Shown here piece by piece: positions 16,511-25,471 of a stretch of DNA of 64,000 nucleotides. The position numbers were made by a program, and so were the translations under genes. A model generated the notes under the pieces. That model was not told the origin of the DNA. It was given only the letters and a program-made list of their open reading frames with translations, and did no database searches. This stretch comes from UMGS1491 sp944380925 (GTDB lineage Bacteria > Bacillota > Clostridia > Oscillospirales > Acutalibacteraceae). The stretch is taken from NCBI GenBank assembly GCA_944380925.1, contig CALWJD010000001.1:186001-250000 (forward strand), in the 5' to 3' direction. Positions within the stretch are counted from its first letter, which is position 1. Each line of letters starts with the position of its first letter.

Positions 16511-18577
16511 TTATGACTTAAACTTTATACCAAATTTTTCGGAAAGTTCTTTTATGAATTTGGATTCCACCTCTTCGATTTCTTCTGAAGTTAAAGTTGC
16601 GTTTTTGCTGCAATAGTTTACTTCATAAAGCACGGCATGCTCGATTTCCGCAAAGGTCTTATCGGAATAAATATCTCTAACCACTATGTTCCTTACAATT
16701 TCATCGGCAGACTTTATAACGTCTTCCACTTGTTTTGCGGATATATCTTTCCCCTGCATGAAATTATAAAGCCTGTTAACAGGTGGGTATTTAGATTCAA
16801 ACGCTATTTTTTTAACTTTTTCCTCTATATCTTCCAAATAAAATTCGCAGTAAAAAATATCATCTTTAATAAGTTTAAGGTTTTGTATTTTGCTCAGCTT
16901 TGATTTATTAATTTCGCCTATAAATCCAATCGCTTTGCCATTTACGGCAATATCATAACCGGAGCCTTCGGCCAAGAATTTAAAACTATTCGGAATAAGC
17001 TCAAACTTTTGGCCAAACCTATCCATTATAATTTTCAAGTAATTAAGCAAATCATAATAATTATATTTAACATCCTTGCTAATTCCGAAGCCCCTGGGTA
17101 TTCTAACGCCCGACATAATAAATCCGCAAGTATTTATTTCCTTGCAACCGGTATCACATTTACTATCCCTAAAATACACCTTTCCGAGTTCAAAAAGCCC
17201 TAAATTGTTATTCGAAATAGAATAGTTATATATCAAACAATTAAGGAGTGAATACGTCATAAACGGCCGCATTAATGCGTATGCTCCGGCAATCGGATTT
17301 TGAAGCAAAAGATCGGAATAAACCCTTTCCCCCTCTGCAATATCAAAAATTTTCATCGTATCATTTGGGATAAAAGAATAATTTATTGTTTCATGGAATC
17401 CAAGCCCCGCCAAAACTTCCCGAGCTATATCTATGTTTGACCAAATATTATTTTTATTATAACTTGTCATAATAGTCGGCATTACGGGCTCAATATTATC
17501 ATAGCCATGAATTTTCGCCACTTCTTCGATTAAATCTACTTCTTGCTTTACATCAAGTCTGTAATCGGGGATAGTGACTTTTATCGTGTCTTCATTTTCC
17601 GCCAAACACTTAAAATTATATTTCTCTAAATGCTTCATGATTGTTGTTTGGTCAAGATTTACGCCAATTAATTTGTTGCTATTTTTAACGCTTAAGTTAA
17701 GGAAGTTCTCTTCATTCACAAAATTTTGATAATCAAAAACGCTTTCCTCAATCTTTCCGCCGCAAATCTTGGTTATCATTTCGGCAGTTTCCATAAGAAT
17801 ATCAAGAGTAGAGCAAGCGCTTACTCCTCTTTCAAATCTAAACGAAGACGGAGTGGAAATTTTTAGTCTTCTGGAAGTAAGTCTGACGCTAACATCGTCA
17901 AAAACAGCAGCCTCCAAAATAATATCTTTCGTATTTTTGCTAACTGCGGCGGCTTCTGTCCCAATAATTCCCGCAACACACTTAATGCTATCGCAATCCG
18001 AAATTACTATATCCCCTGCTTTTATTTCCGAAGTTTCGCCCGAAAATGTTACTATTTTTTCACCTTTTTCCGCCTTATGGATATTTAGCGTTTTATCACT
18101 TAATTTATCAAAATCGTAAGCATGTATCGGCTGACCGAGATCAAGCATAATATAGTTGCCGATATCTACTACCGAGTTAACTGAATTTACACCAAGCACC
18201 TCAAGCCTTTTGGTTATATATTCGGGCGTCTGTTTTGAAGCGTCTACTCCGCTTATTTTAACGGCGCAAAAACGCTTGCATACATTTTTATCTACATTTA
18301 TTTTAACAGGAAAAGAAGAGTTATCAGTCTTAATATTTCTGTGCGTAACCTCAGGAATTTTTTCGCCATCAAAAGCTTTTATCTCCCTTGCTATTCCCAT
18401 ATGATAAAGCATATCGGGTCTGTTGGCCTTAACTTCTATGGCCGTTACAATATCATCATGCGCTTTTTGGCTACCCTGAAATTCAAAACCCTGCAGCTTT
18501 AATTTTTGCATTATATCTTCAAACGTCATTTCTTTTCCGCAATAATCACGAAGCCAATTTAAAGAAAATTTGAACAT
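16511..18577 (-). CDS. pheT: Phenylalanyl-tRNA synthetase beta chain lacking the EMAP tRNA-binding domain
   Basis: PheT is the beta subunit of (alpha-beta)2 PheRS and carries the editing and anticodon-binding modules. It begins normally (FKFSLNWLRDYC...LKLQGFEF), then jumps to AIEVKANRPDMLYHMGIARE. Usual bacterial PheT has about 110 residues of EMAPII/tRNA-binding domain between these points. The total is 688 residues against about 790-800. B3/B4 editing (VVDIGNYIMLDLGQPIHAYD), B5 (SNKLIGVNL) and a C-terminal FDX-ACB region (KYPPVNRLYNF) are present. It lies 21 bp downstream of pheS. Confidence 0.96.
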   Translation of the reverse strand: MFKFSLNWLRDYCGKEMTFEDIMQKLKLQGFEFQGSQKAHDDIVTAIEVKANRPDMLYHMGIAREIKAFDGEKIPEVTHRNIKTDNSSFPVKINVDKNVCKRFCAVKISGVDASKQTPEYITKRLEVLGVNSVNSVVDIGNYIMLDLGQPIHAYDFDKLSDKTLNIHKAEKGEKIVTFSGETSEIKAGDIVISDCDSIKCVAGIIGTEAAAVSKNTKDIILEAAVFDDVSVRLTSRRLKISTPSSFRFERGVSACSTLDILMETAEMITKICGGKIEESVFDYQNFVNEENFLNLSVKNSNKLIGVNLDQTTIMKHLEKYNFKCLAENEDTIKVTIPDYRLDVKQEVDLIEEVAKIHGYDNIEPVMPTIMTSYNKNNIWSNIDIAREVLAGLGFHETINYSFIPNDTMKIFDIAEGERVYSDLLLQNPIAGAYALMRPFMTYSLLNCLIYNYSISNNNLGLFELGKVYFRDSKCDTGCKEINTCGFIMSGVRIPRGFGISKDVKYNYYDLLNYLKIIMDRFGQKFELIPNSFKFLAEGSGYDIAVNGKAIGFIGEINKSKLSKIQNLKLIKDDIFYCEFYLEDIEEKVKKIAFESKYPPVNRLYNFMQGKDISAKQVEDVIKSADEIVRNIVVRDIYSDKTFAEIEHAVLYEVNYCSKNATLTSEEIEEVESKFIKELSEKFGIKFKS

Positions 18578-18598
18578 CTTTTTTATCCCCTTTCACCT

Positions 18599-19612
18599 TT
18601 ATATTTGTTTCCAAAGGCTAATATCATTTTCGTAAAGTTTTCTTATTTCATCAAGTCCGTAGTAAGCAAGCGCCAAACGATTCGGCCCTAAACCAAAAGC
18701 AAACCCGGTATACTTTTTGCTATCATATCCAACACCTTCAAGGACGTTCGGGTGAACCATACCGGCACCCAAAACAGTTATCCAGCCTGTTCCTCCGCAA
18801 GTACGGCAACCTTTTTTACCGCACTTTGTGCAAGACATATCAACCGCTGCGCTAGGCTCTGTATATGGGTAATATGAAGGTCTAAATCTAACGTCTATTT
18901 CATTTCCGAAAACTTCTTTTAAAAATCTGATCAAAACGGCTTTAAGGTTGGCAAAAGATATATTTTCCGCAACCATAAGGCCCTCTACTTGATAAAACAT
19001 TGGGGTATGCTGAGGATCTATCTCATCTACCCTATAAACCGTCCCGGGAGAAATGATCTGCACAGGCGGTTTCATTTTTTCCATAGTTCTGATTTGCACA
19101 GATGAGGTATGCGACCTTAAAAGTACATTCGGCGCAGAAATATAGAAGGTATCCTGCATATCTCTTGCAGGGTGATGCGGTGGCAAATTAAGTTTTTCAA
19201 AATTATATTTATCGAGCTCTATTTCGGGGCCTTGAACAACGGAAAATCCCATTCCGACAAATACTTCTTCTATTTTCTTATAAAGCTTAACCAACGGGTG
19301 TTTTGAGCCAAAGGCAATGTTATCTTTAAAAATGCTTACATCATACTTGGTAGCTGCTTTTTGAATTTTAAACTTTTCCTCTGCTTCCGCTATTTTTGCT
19401 TCCGCAAAATTTTTAAATTCGTTTATAACCCTGCCCAAAACCTTTTTTTCTTCGGCAGAAGCTGATTTTAACTGTGCATACAAAGATTTAACATATTTTT
19501 TTAAATACTCAATCTTTATAGAATTAATTTCTTTAATATCTTTTGCATTAGATAATGTTTGTTTTAGCAAACCTTTTTTATTATTTATTTCTGTTTCTAA
19601 GCTCATATCCAT
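18599..19612 (-). CDS. pheS: Phenylalanyl-tRNA synthetase alpha chain
   Basis: This is the catalytic subunit of PheRS. At 337 residues it has an N-terminal coiled coil, then class II motifs: motif 2 VYRVDEIDPQHTPMFYQVEG and motif 3 GFAFGLGPNRLALAYYG. The zinc-type Cys cluster DMSCTKCGKKGCRTCGGTGW is typical of clostridial PheS. pheS precedes pheT in the usual order. The start at 19612 lies 20 bp from the metK stop. Confidence 0.97.
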   Translation of the reverse strand: MDMSLETEINNKKGLLKQTLSNAKDIKEINSIKIEYLKKYVKSLYAQLKSASAEEKKVLGRVINEFKNFAEAKIAEAEEKFKIQKAATKYDVSIFKDNIAFGSKHPLVKLYKKIEEVFVGMGFSVVQGPEIELDKYNFEKLNLPPHHPARDMQDTFYISAPNVLLRSHTSSVQIRTMEKMKPPVQIISPGTVYRVDEIDPQHTPMFYQVEGLMVAENISFANLKAVLIRFLKEVFGNEIDVRFRPSYYPYTEPSAAVDMSCTKCGKKGCRTCGGTGWITVLGAGMVHPNVLEGVGYDSKKYTGFAFGLGPNRLALAYYGLDEIRKLYENDISLWKQI

Positions 19613-19631
19613 TTTCCCCCGCTTATAATAT

Positions 19632-20816
19632 TTATATTCCAGATAATTCTTTTAAATCCTTTACTTTATCAAGCTTTTCCCAACCAACGTTTAAATCCTC
19701 TCTACCTATATGGCCATATGACGCAAGGGGGAAATATATCGGCGCTCTTAAGTTAAATTTTTCTATTATCGAAGATGGCCTTAAATCAAACACCTTATTT
19801 ATAATATCTTCGATTTTTTCATCATCTATTTTTGCCGTACCAAAAGTATCAACTCTGACAGAAACAGGGTGCGAAACGCCTATTGCATAGGCCAGCTGAA
19901 CCTCACATTTTTTAGCAATACCCGCCCCAACTATATTTTTGGCAACATACCTTGCCGCATACGCTGCCGAACGGTCAACTTTGGTTGCGTCTTTGCCCGA
20001 AAAAGCACCTCCGCCATGGCGTGAGTAACCGCCATAAGTATCAACTATTATCTTTCTTCCGGTAAGCCCGCTATCGCCTGCAGGCCCACCGATGGTAAAT
20101 CGTCCGGTTGGGTTGATTAAAATTTTTGTGTTTTCGTCTATCATCTCTTTTGGAATAACGGGTTCTATCACATTTTTAAAAACATCTTCAAAAATGGTCT
20201 TGTTTTCCACATCTTCTCTATGTTGAGTCGAAATCAAAATCGTATCTATTCTTATAGGCTTATCATCTTCATATTCAACCGTAACTTGCGTTTTTCCGTC
20301 AGGCCGAATATAATCAAGAATATTTTCTTTGCGAACATACGCAAGCCTCTTTGCAAGCTTATGCGCAAGCGATATTGGCATGGGCATAAGCTCCGGGGTT
20401 TCATCGCAAGCAAACCCAAACATCATGCCTTGGTCGCCTGCTCCGATTTCACTTTCCGCGTTTTTATCCCCAAATTTTCTTTCAAGCGAACAGTCAACGC
20501 CCATTGCAATATCAGGCGACTGCGAATTAATGGAAGTAATAATTCCGCAAGTGTTCCCGTTAAAGCCATAAAGAGAATTGTTATATCCAATTTTATTTAT
20601 AACTTTCCTGGCTTCTCTCTCCATATCTATATAGCAGTTTGTGGTTATCTCGCCCATAATATGTATAAGACCCGTGGTGGCGGTAACTTCGCAAGCAACG
20701 TGCGCCGTTGGGTCTTTTGCTAAAATGGCATCTAAAATAGCATCGGAAATTTGATCGCATATTTTATCAGGATGACCCTCCGTGACCGATTCAGACGTAA
20801 ACAGTTTTCTTGACAT
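19632..20816 (-). CDS. metK: S-adenosylmethionine synthetase
   Basis: MetK makes SAM from methionine and ATP. All signatures are present: FTSESVTEGHPDKICDQISD, GAGDQGMMFGFACDETPELM, then INPTGRFTIGGPAGDSGLTG and GGGAFSGKDATKVDRSAAYA. Its 394 residues are full length. The upstream 170 bp contain no visible SAM riboswitch. It is followed on the same strand by pheS. Confidence 0.98.
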   Translation of the reverse strand: MSRKLFTSESVTEGHPDKICDQISDAILDAILAKDPTAHVACEVTATTGLIHIMGEITTNCYIDMEREARKVINKIGYNNSLYGFNGNTCGIITSINSQSPDIAMGVDCSLERKFGDKNAESEIGAGDQGMMFGFACDETPELMPMPISLAHKLAKRLAYVRKENILDYIRPDGKTQVTVEYEDDKPIRIDTILISTQHREDVENKTIFEDVFKNVIEPVIPKEMIDENTKILINPTGRFTIGGPAGDSGLTGRKIIVDTYGGYSRHGGGAFSGKDATKVDRSAAYAARYVAKNIVGAGIAKKCEVQLAYAIGVSHPVSVRVDTFGTAKIDDEKIEDIINKVFDLRPSSIIEKFNLRAPIYFPLASYGHIGREDLNVGWEKLDKVKDLKELSGI

Positions 20817-20904
20817 AATATTTAACTCCGCTTCTTAATTTACTTATACTATTAATTCTAAACCAATTCGCCTTTGAGGTCAACAAACGAAGAAAATTAC
20901 TAAA

Positions 20905-20932
20905 GGGCCACTTTTAAAAAGTGACCCTCCGG
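20905..20932 (-). terminator. Probable terminator of the 1054-residue protein gene
   Basis: Minus-strand stem GGGTCACTTTT / AAAAGTGGCCC with one mismatch, then TTTAG. The U tract is short. Confidence 0.5.
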
Positions 20933-20989
20933 CATCAAAAAATTTTAAATTGATTTAATTAACCTGATAAATTCAAAAAATTGTTTTGA

Positions 20990-23900
20990 TTAATGACCGG
21001 CACCGCCATTTCTCCTAAATAATCTGCCTAAAAATCCTCTTTTCTGTCTAGATACAGGTGACTCCACCGCTTCTAATTCTTTAGTATAGGCCTTTAGATG
21101 CGTATCAAACTTTTTTTTGGATGCGCTCATTTCGGTCAATGCCCCTTCGCTACGTCCCAAATCAGTTTCCAATTGAGCCAAAGGTGCGCTAGCTAAAGTC
21201 GAGCCCCCTAGTAAGGCAGAGTAAATGTCACTCTTCAACGCATCGGCATTACGCACCGTACGAATATATGGACGAAGGCCATCAATTTGCTGTTTTAAAT
21301 TATTTAAACAATCATTCATGGCTTTGTAAGATGGCAATTTGGGCAAACTGTCCTTATACGGAGGAGAAGTCCGGTCTGTTCTTACGTCAACATCATTTTT
21401 ACTATCGCTCGCATCGTTATAAACTTTTACAATTTTTTCTAAATTCTTTGTAAACTGCGCTTTGATCTTATTATAAGATTTTTCGCGAGATGCAATTTCT
21501 TTCTTGATCTTAGATAAATCACTATGCAAGTTTTTCAAGCATTTCTTGGCTATCGCCACAATATGGTTCTCATATCCTGTATTAAATGTATTCACAACAT
21601 CCAATTTCAGTCGTTGTACACCAGTAGCATCGGCAAACGTAAGTGTTGTAGGATCATTCGCATCTTGAGTAATAAGCGAAGGATTATCTTGAACAAGTGT
21701 GCCAAGCGCATTGTTAAACGTTTCGTTATTCTGGTTAAAGCTTGAATAAACCTGATTCATCGCACCTTCTCCATAACGATGTATATATTCACCAGCGTTA
21801 GCTTCTTTTTCTATTACCAAAGCATCTCGTTCCGCAAGCATATTTCTAATCGTTTCAATATTTTTCAGAGCTTTCGCACGGGCTTTATCTATCTTGGACT
21901 TTTCTCCACTGAAATCTTTTAAAAGTTTCTGTGCCAGTGTTTCGATTTCCTTAGCTTTCTTCTTCATTTCTTTTAACTTATCAGAACAACCTTTTTTGAC
22001 ATCAGTCAGCTGCGATAAAGTAAGCCTGCGCATTTCCTGAGTAACGCGTCCTTTGCTATCAACGAGATTAAACTTGGCGCCATGATACAAATAGGCACGC
22101 ATAGAATCATACGTCGCATTCAATTCGCCAATTTTCTGCTGCAGCACGGTATTATCATTATTAAATCTCTGTACAGTAGCATCATCAGAAGATGTCCTGA
22201 TAGCAACGGCAAACTCCCGAATAGAATCCTGTCTTTCAAAAACCCACGCTTTCAATTTTCCGGCCTCATTTAAAATCTCTGTTAATCCTGCACATGCCTT
22301 GTCATACGCCTTGGAAGTACCACCATAAGTTGCGATCATATTATCACTGATCTTTTTCATTTCAGATTTACAGCGTTTCATATTTGAAAGATTATTCATG
22401 CACTCACTCGTTACCCTGGTGTATTCTTTAGAAACCATATCCTGCTTATATGCGCTTGAGCCGAAAACATCGAGCGCAGCTTTATTAACCGTGTTTTTAT
22501 CAGTTATCAATAATGCATTAATTGTATTTTTTTTCTCGCTCCCGCCCATTACATAAGGCACGGCCCATGGAACGGAGCAAACTTTATTATACGCAGCACA
22601 TAAACCATTGTACTCTCCCACAAATTTTTCTCGCAAAGCAGCATATCCTTCTTCATTTACAAAATTTAAAGGATTCAAGGACTCTGTGACTTTATGTTTT
22701 AGATCAGTAGCATCCTTGAAAACTTTTATTGCATCCTCAAGTATCTTAACCAAAACTTTACGCTGACCGGCAATTTTAGACGATTCTTTAGTAGCAGCAC
22801 CGGCAGGCGCAGCCTGAGGCTCTGCCGCAGCTTTTGTCTCATCCGAAGCAGGTTTGGTAGGCGCTTTTATTTCGAGATCCTCATACTTGATAACATCATC
22901 CTCCAGGTTTATCAAAGTATTAAGCTCATCAATAGTCATTTTAACGCATTCATTGAGTGCACCGATAAAATCAATAAGTGCCCAACCATCAACTTTATAC
23001 TTTATAGCTCCCTCTACATCACCCGCGCCGTCGGCAGGCACAATCGAGGAAAGAACCTCGCCACCTTTTACTGCTTGTATTATTGCGACATCATCTTTGG
23101 ATATTTTACCTTTAAATTCCAGCTCTCGATTTAACTTCTTGAGCAAATCAAGCACATATTGTTTTGCCTTGAGTTTATCCTTATATGGAATTCTCGATTT
23201 TGAAAAAACAGCCAATGCCGAATAATACTCCTTAAGAATACCTACTATTTTTGGTATAAATTCTAAGCAAACGGATATATAGGCATTCAATCCGGGATTG
23301 TAGGATTTTAAGATTGAAAGGTATTTTGTCAAACTTAATTCGCACGAGTGCGCAGTACTTCTCCCTAAAAACTCTCCAAACACAACGAGCGGAATCGGTG
23401 CAGCCGTAAAAATGCCGCCTACCAAATTGCCCGTGGCCCTCCTAGCATCTGCCAAAGATTTAAAAGCAGCTCCCATAGCCTTTTGCCTCATCGAAGGTGA
23501 GCCTTTTTTAAGCTCGGCTTCACGTTTCTTTTTTAATTGTTTTTCGCTTATAATTTCTCCGCCCACCAGTAGCGCCCTTAGCGCAACCAAATCATAACTG
23601 TGTTCCACCAGTCCTTTCATGTGCTTTGCGCAATTGGCTACTTTTTCGGAAAAGTCTCCTATGGATTCTCTCCCGATTTTTAGTGTTGTTTTTGAATTAG
23701 CAATAAGTTCCCTGAGCGTATCGGTATTATATCTAAGTATGCGTGAATCCGAACAAACCTTTATGATGCCTTCTAATGACTTTAAAACATCGTCTTTGCA
23801 CGATTTAAACTTAAGATCCGAAGATTTAACACATTTCGTTATACTTTTTCTGTAGTGTTCCCCCGCCTTATCAAGATGCTTTGAATAATCGCCTATGGCC

Positions 23901-24154
23901 TTCTTAATGACGTCAAGAGTGCTCGGCCAACCAAGCGATACCGCTCGATAATCTTTAACTGTATTCATTATGTCATTTGCCAAGGAATCAGTAAGCACCG
24001 TATCATCCTTCAAATCCCCGGCCATACCAATCGGATCGGTAGTAACACCTGCCACAAATTCGGCAACTGCTTCCTGAAACCGTCCGTCATTCTTACCTAC
24101 AAAGTCTGCACCTTTATGACCTGCCCAAGCAAGAAACTGAGTCAATACTCCCAT
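20990..24154 (-). CDS. Very large helical protein of unknown function
   Basis: The family is not recognised. The 1054-residue product has no signal peptide (it starts MGVLTQFLAWAGHKGADFVG). Most of it is Lys/Glu/Ala-rich and predicted helical, with coiled-coil phrasing (DVKKGCSDKLKEMKKKAKEI, then SEGALTEMSASKKKFDTHLK). A Gly/Pro-containing hydrophobic stretch lies at residues 243-264 (NLVGGIFTAAPIPLVVFGEF), and an Ala/Pro/Glu linker at about 415-455. The C-terminus is strongly basic (RQKRGFLGRLFRRNGGAGH). It is a single-gene unit with a consensus promoter, between metK and spoVAE. It may be an exported or surface-associated effector or a structural protein, but no motif decides this. Confidence 0.8.
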   Translation of the reverse strand: MGVLTQFLAWAGHKGADFVGKNDGRFQEAVAEFVAGVTTDPIGMAGDLKDDTVLTDSLANDIMNTVKDYRAVSLGWPSTLDVIKKAIGDYSKHLDKAGEHYRKSITKCVKSSDLKFKSCKDDVLKSLEGIIKVCSDSRILRYNTDTLRELIANSKTTLKIGRESIGDFSEKVANCAKHMKGLVEHSYDLVALRALLVGGEIISEKQLKKKREAELKKGSPSMRQKAMGAAFKSLADARRATGNLVGGIFTAAPIPLVVFGEFLGRSTAHSCELSLTKYLSILKSYNPGLNAYISVCLEFIPKIVGILKEYYSALAVFSKSRIPYKDKLKAKQYVLDLLKKLNRELEFKGKISKDDVAIIQAVKGGEVLSSIVPADGAGDVEGAIKYKVDGWALIDFIGALNECVKMTIDELNTLINLEDDVIKYEDLEIKAPTKPASDETKAAAEPQAAPAGAATKESSKIAGQRKVLVKILEDAIKVFKDATDLKHKVTESLNPLNFVNEEGYAALREKFVGEYNGLCAAYNKVCSVPWAVPYVMGGSEKKNTINALLITDKNTVNKAALDVFGSSAYKQDMVSKEYTRVTSECMNNLSNMKRCKSEMKKISDNMIATYGGTSKAYDKACAGLTEILNEAGKLKAWVFERQDSIREFAVAIRTSSDDATVQRFNNDNTVLQQKIGELNATYDSMRAYLYHGAKFNLVDSKGRVTQEMRRLTLSQLTDVKKGCSDKLKEMKKKAKEIETLAQKLLKDFSGEKSKIDKARAKALKNIETIRNMLAERDALVIEKEANAGEYIHRYGEGAMNQVYSSFNQNNETFNNALGTLVQDNPSLITQDANDPTTLTFADATGVQRLKLDVVNTFNTGYENHIVAIAKKCLKNLHSDLSKIKKEIASREKSYNKIKAQFTKNLEKIVKVYNDASDSKNDVDVRTDRTSPPYKDSLPKLPSYKAMNDCLNNLKQQIDGLRPYIRTVRNADALKSDIYSALLGGSTLASAPLAQLETDLGRSEGALTEMSASKKKFDTHLKAYTKELEAVESPVSRQKRGFLGRLFRRNGGAGH

Positions 24155-24202
24155 AATAACATCCCCTTAAAAATAAATTTGTATAGAATTTTACTTGGGG
24201 CT

Positions 24203-24231
24203 ATTATAGAGCGCCTTAATGAATATGTCAA
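24203..24231 (-). promoter_or_regulatory. Consensus sigma-A promoter of the 1054-residue protein gene
   Basis: Minus-strand TTGACA (24226-24231), 17-bp spacer, TATAAT (24203-24208). Both hexamers are perfect. Confidence 0.85.
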
Positions 24232-24286
24232 TAGCAAATTAAAAATTTTTTATATATTCTATTTTATAAAACATATTATACTAAAA

Positions 24287-24643
24287 TTAGGTTTTGTCTT
24301 TTGATTTTACAAATAGCGCAGCAACGTATCCACAAAAGATCGCCGCAGCAATTCCGGCCGCTCCGGCTGTCAAACCTCCCGATATAGCCCCCAAAAGGCC
24401 TTGGTTCTTAACGGCTTCCATAGTTCCTTTGGCCATTAAATATCCAAATCCCGAAAGCGGAACCGTTGCACCTGCTCCCGCAAATTCGGCTAAAGGCTCA
24501 TATATTCCCACGGCCGTAAGAAAAACCCCCGAAACAACCATACCGACCAAAATTCGAGCCGGAGTAACTTTCGTTTTATCAATTATTATTTGAGCTATAA
24601 CGCAAATAAGTCCCCCAACAACAAACGCTTTTAAATAATCCAT
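24287..24643 (-). CDS. spoVAE: Stage V sporulation protein AE
   Basis: This is a small membrane subunit of the SpoVA channel, which moves calcium-dipicolinate into the forespore and releases it at germination. Its 118 residues fit: MDYLKAFVVGGLICVIAQII, then DKTKVTPARILVGMVVSGVF, then PLAEFAGAGATVPLSGFGYL. Three to four TM segments are apparent. It stands alone here, without spoVAC/AD, which are usually adjacent. Confidence 0.93.
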   Translation of the reverse strand: MDYLKAFVVGGLICVIAQIIIDKTKVTPARILVGMVVSGVFLTAVGIYEPLAEFAGAGATVPLSGFGYLMAKGTMEAVKNQGLLGAISGGLTAGAAGIAAAIFCGYVAALFVKSKDKT

Positions 24644-24757
24644 TTTGCATATCCCCTTTAAATTTTTTTCGAATTTGTAATATAATAAAAAACAAACTTT
24701 CCATATTTTTATTATGTGAGCGTTTGCAAAATAAATTCATAAGTTTGGAGATTTAAA

Positions 24758-25471
24758 ATGATTGGCATTATCTGTGCAGAGCCTGAAGAAATAGAAACAA
24801 TAGTTTCCTATATGGTTAATATCAAAAAAGATAAAATACATTCTTTTGAGTTTATAAAGGGAAAACTTGAAAATTCGGAATGTATTTTAGCTCTTAGCGG
24901 GGTTGGAAAAGTAAACGCCGCCATATGCGCCCAAACACTTATACTAAAATATAATCCTAAATTTATACTAAATATAGGCGTCGCGGGAGGAATTGACAAT
25001 AATTTAAAAATTGGAGATATAGTTATAGGAGAAAATGCAGTAGAGCACGATTTTGACGTTTCTGTATTTCCTAACCGAAAAAAAGGACAAATACCGGGTT
25101 TCTCGGACGCAAAAATCCCATGCACGCCCTGGATTACCGAGCTTTTGATAAAATGTGCAAATGAAATTCCGAGCATAAAAAAACGCTCCGGAACAATTTT
25201 AACCGGAGATCAATTTATAAATTCACCGGATAAAATTTCGGAGCTTAAAAAGGAATTTGGCGGTATTGCTTGCGAGATGGAAGCAGGAAGCATTGCGCAG
25301 GTTTGCAGCGTTAACAATATAGAATTCGGGATTATAAAATCTATATCCGATTTGGCAAATCAAAATTCTCACGTTGACTTTCACGCGTTTATAAAAGAAG
25401 CTTCCCAAAAAGCGGGGCTACTACTTTTAAAATTTATAAAATCATATCAGGATTTATATCCACAAACATAG
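24758..25471 (+). CDS. mtnN: 5'-methylthioadenosine/S-adenosylhomocysteine nucleosidase
   Basis: The enzyme cleaves MTA and SAH to adenine plus the thioribose compounds and recycles SAM by-products. The phosphorylase-type fold starts IGIICAEPEEIETIVSYM and continues LSGVGKVNAAICAQTLI, LNIGVAGGIDNNLKIGDIVI and GDQFI, then CEMEAGSIAQVC with the substrate-binding Glu-Met-Glu, and SDLA with the catalytic Asp. Its 237 residues are full length. The 3' end overlaps that of convergent priA by 38 bp. Confidence 0.95.
   Translation: MIGIICAEPEEIETIVSYMVNIKKDKIHSFEFIKGKLENSECILALSGVGKVNAAICAQTLILKYNPKFILNIGVAGGIDNNLKIGDIVIGENAVEHDFDVSVFPNRKKGQIPGFSDAKIPCTPWITELLIKCANEIPSIKKRSGTILTGDQFINSPDKISELKKEFGGIACEMEAGSIAQVCSVNNIEFGIIKSISDLANQNSHVDFHAFIKEASQKAGLLLLKFIKSYQDLYPQT

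Noticed and set aside
20817..20989. SAM riboswitch or T-box before metK/pheS
   Set aside because: No conserved SAM-box core, T-box bulge sequence or antiterminator pair was found upstream of these genes.
25434..25471. mtnN/priA overlap as a sign of a misplaced stop
   Set aside because: Both C-termini match family lengths. Convergent 3' overlaps of this size occur normally.
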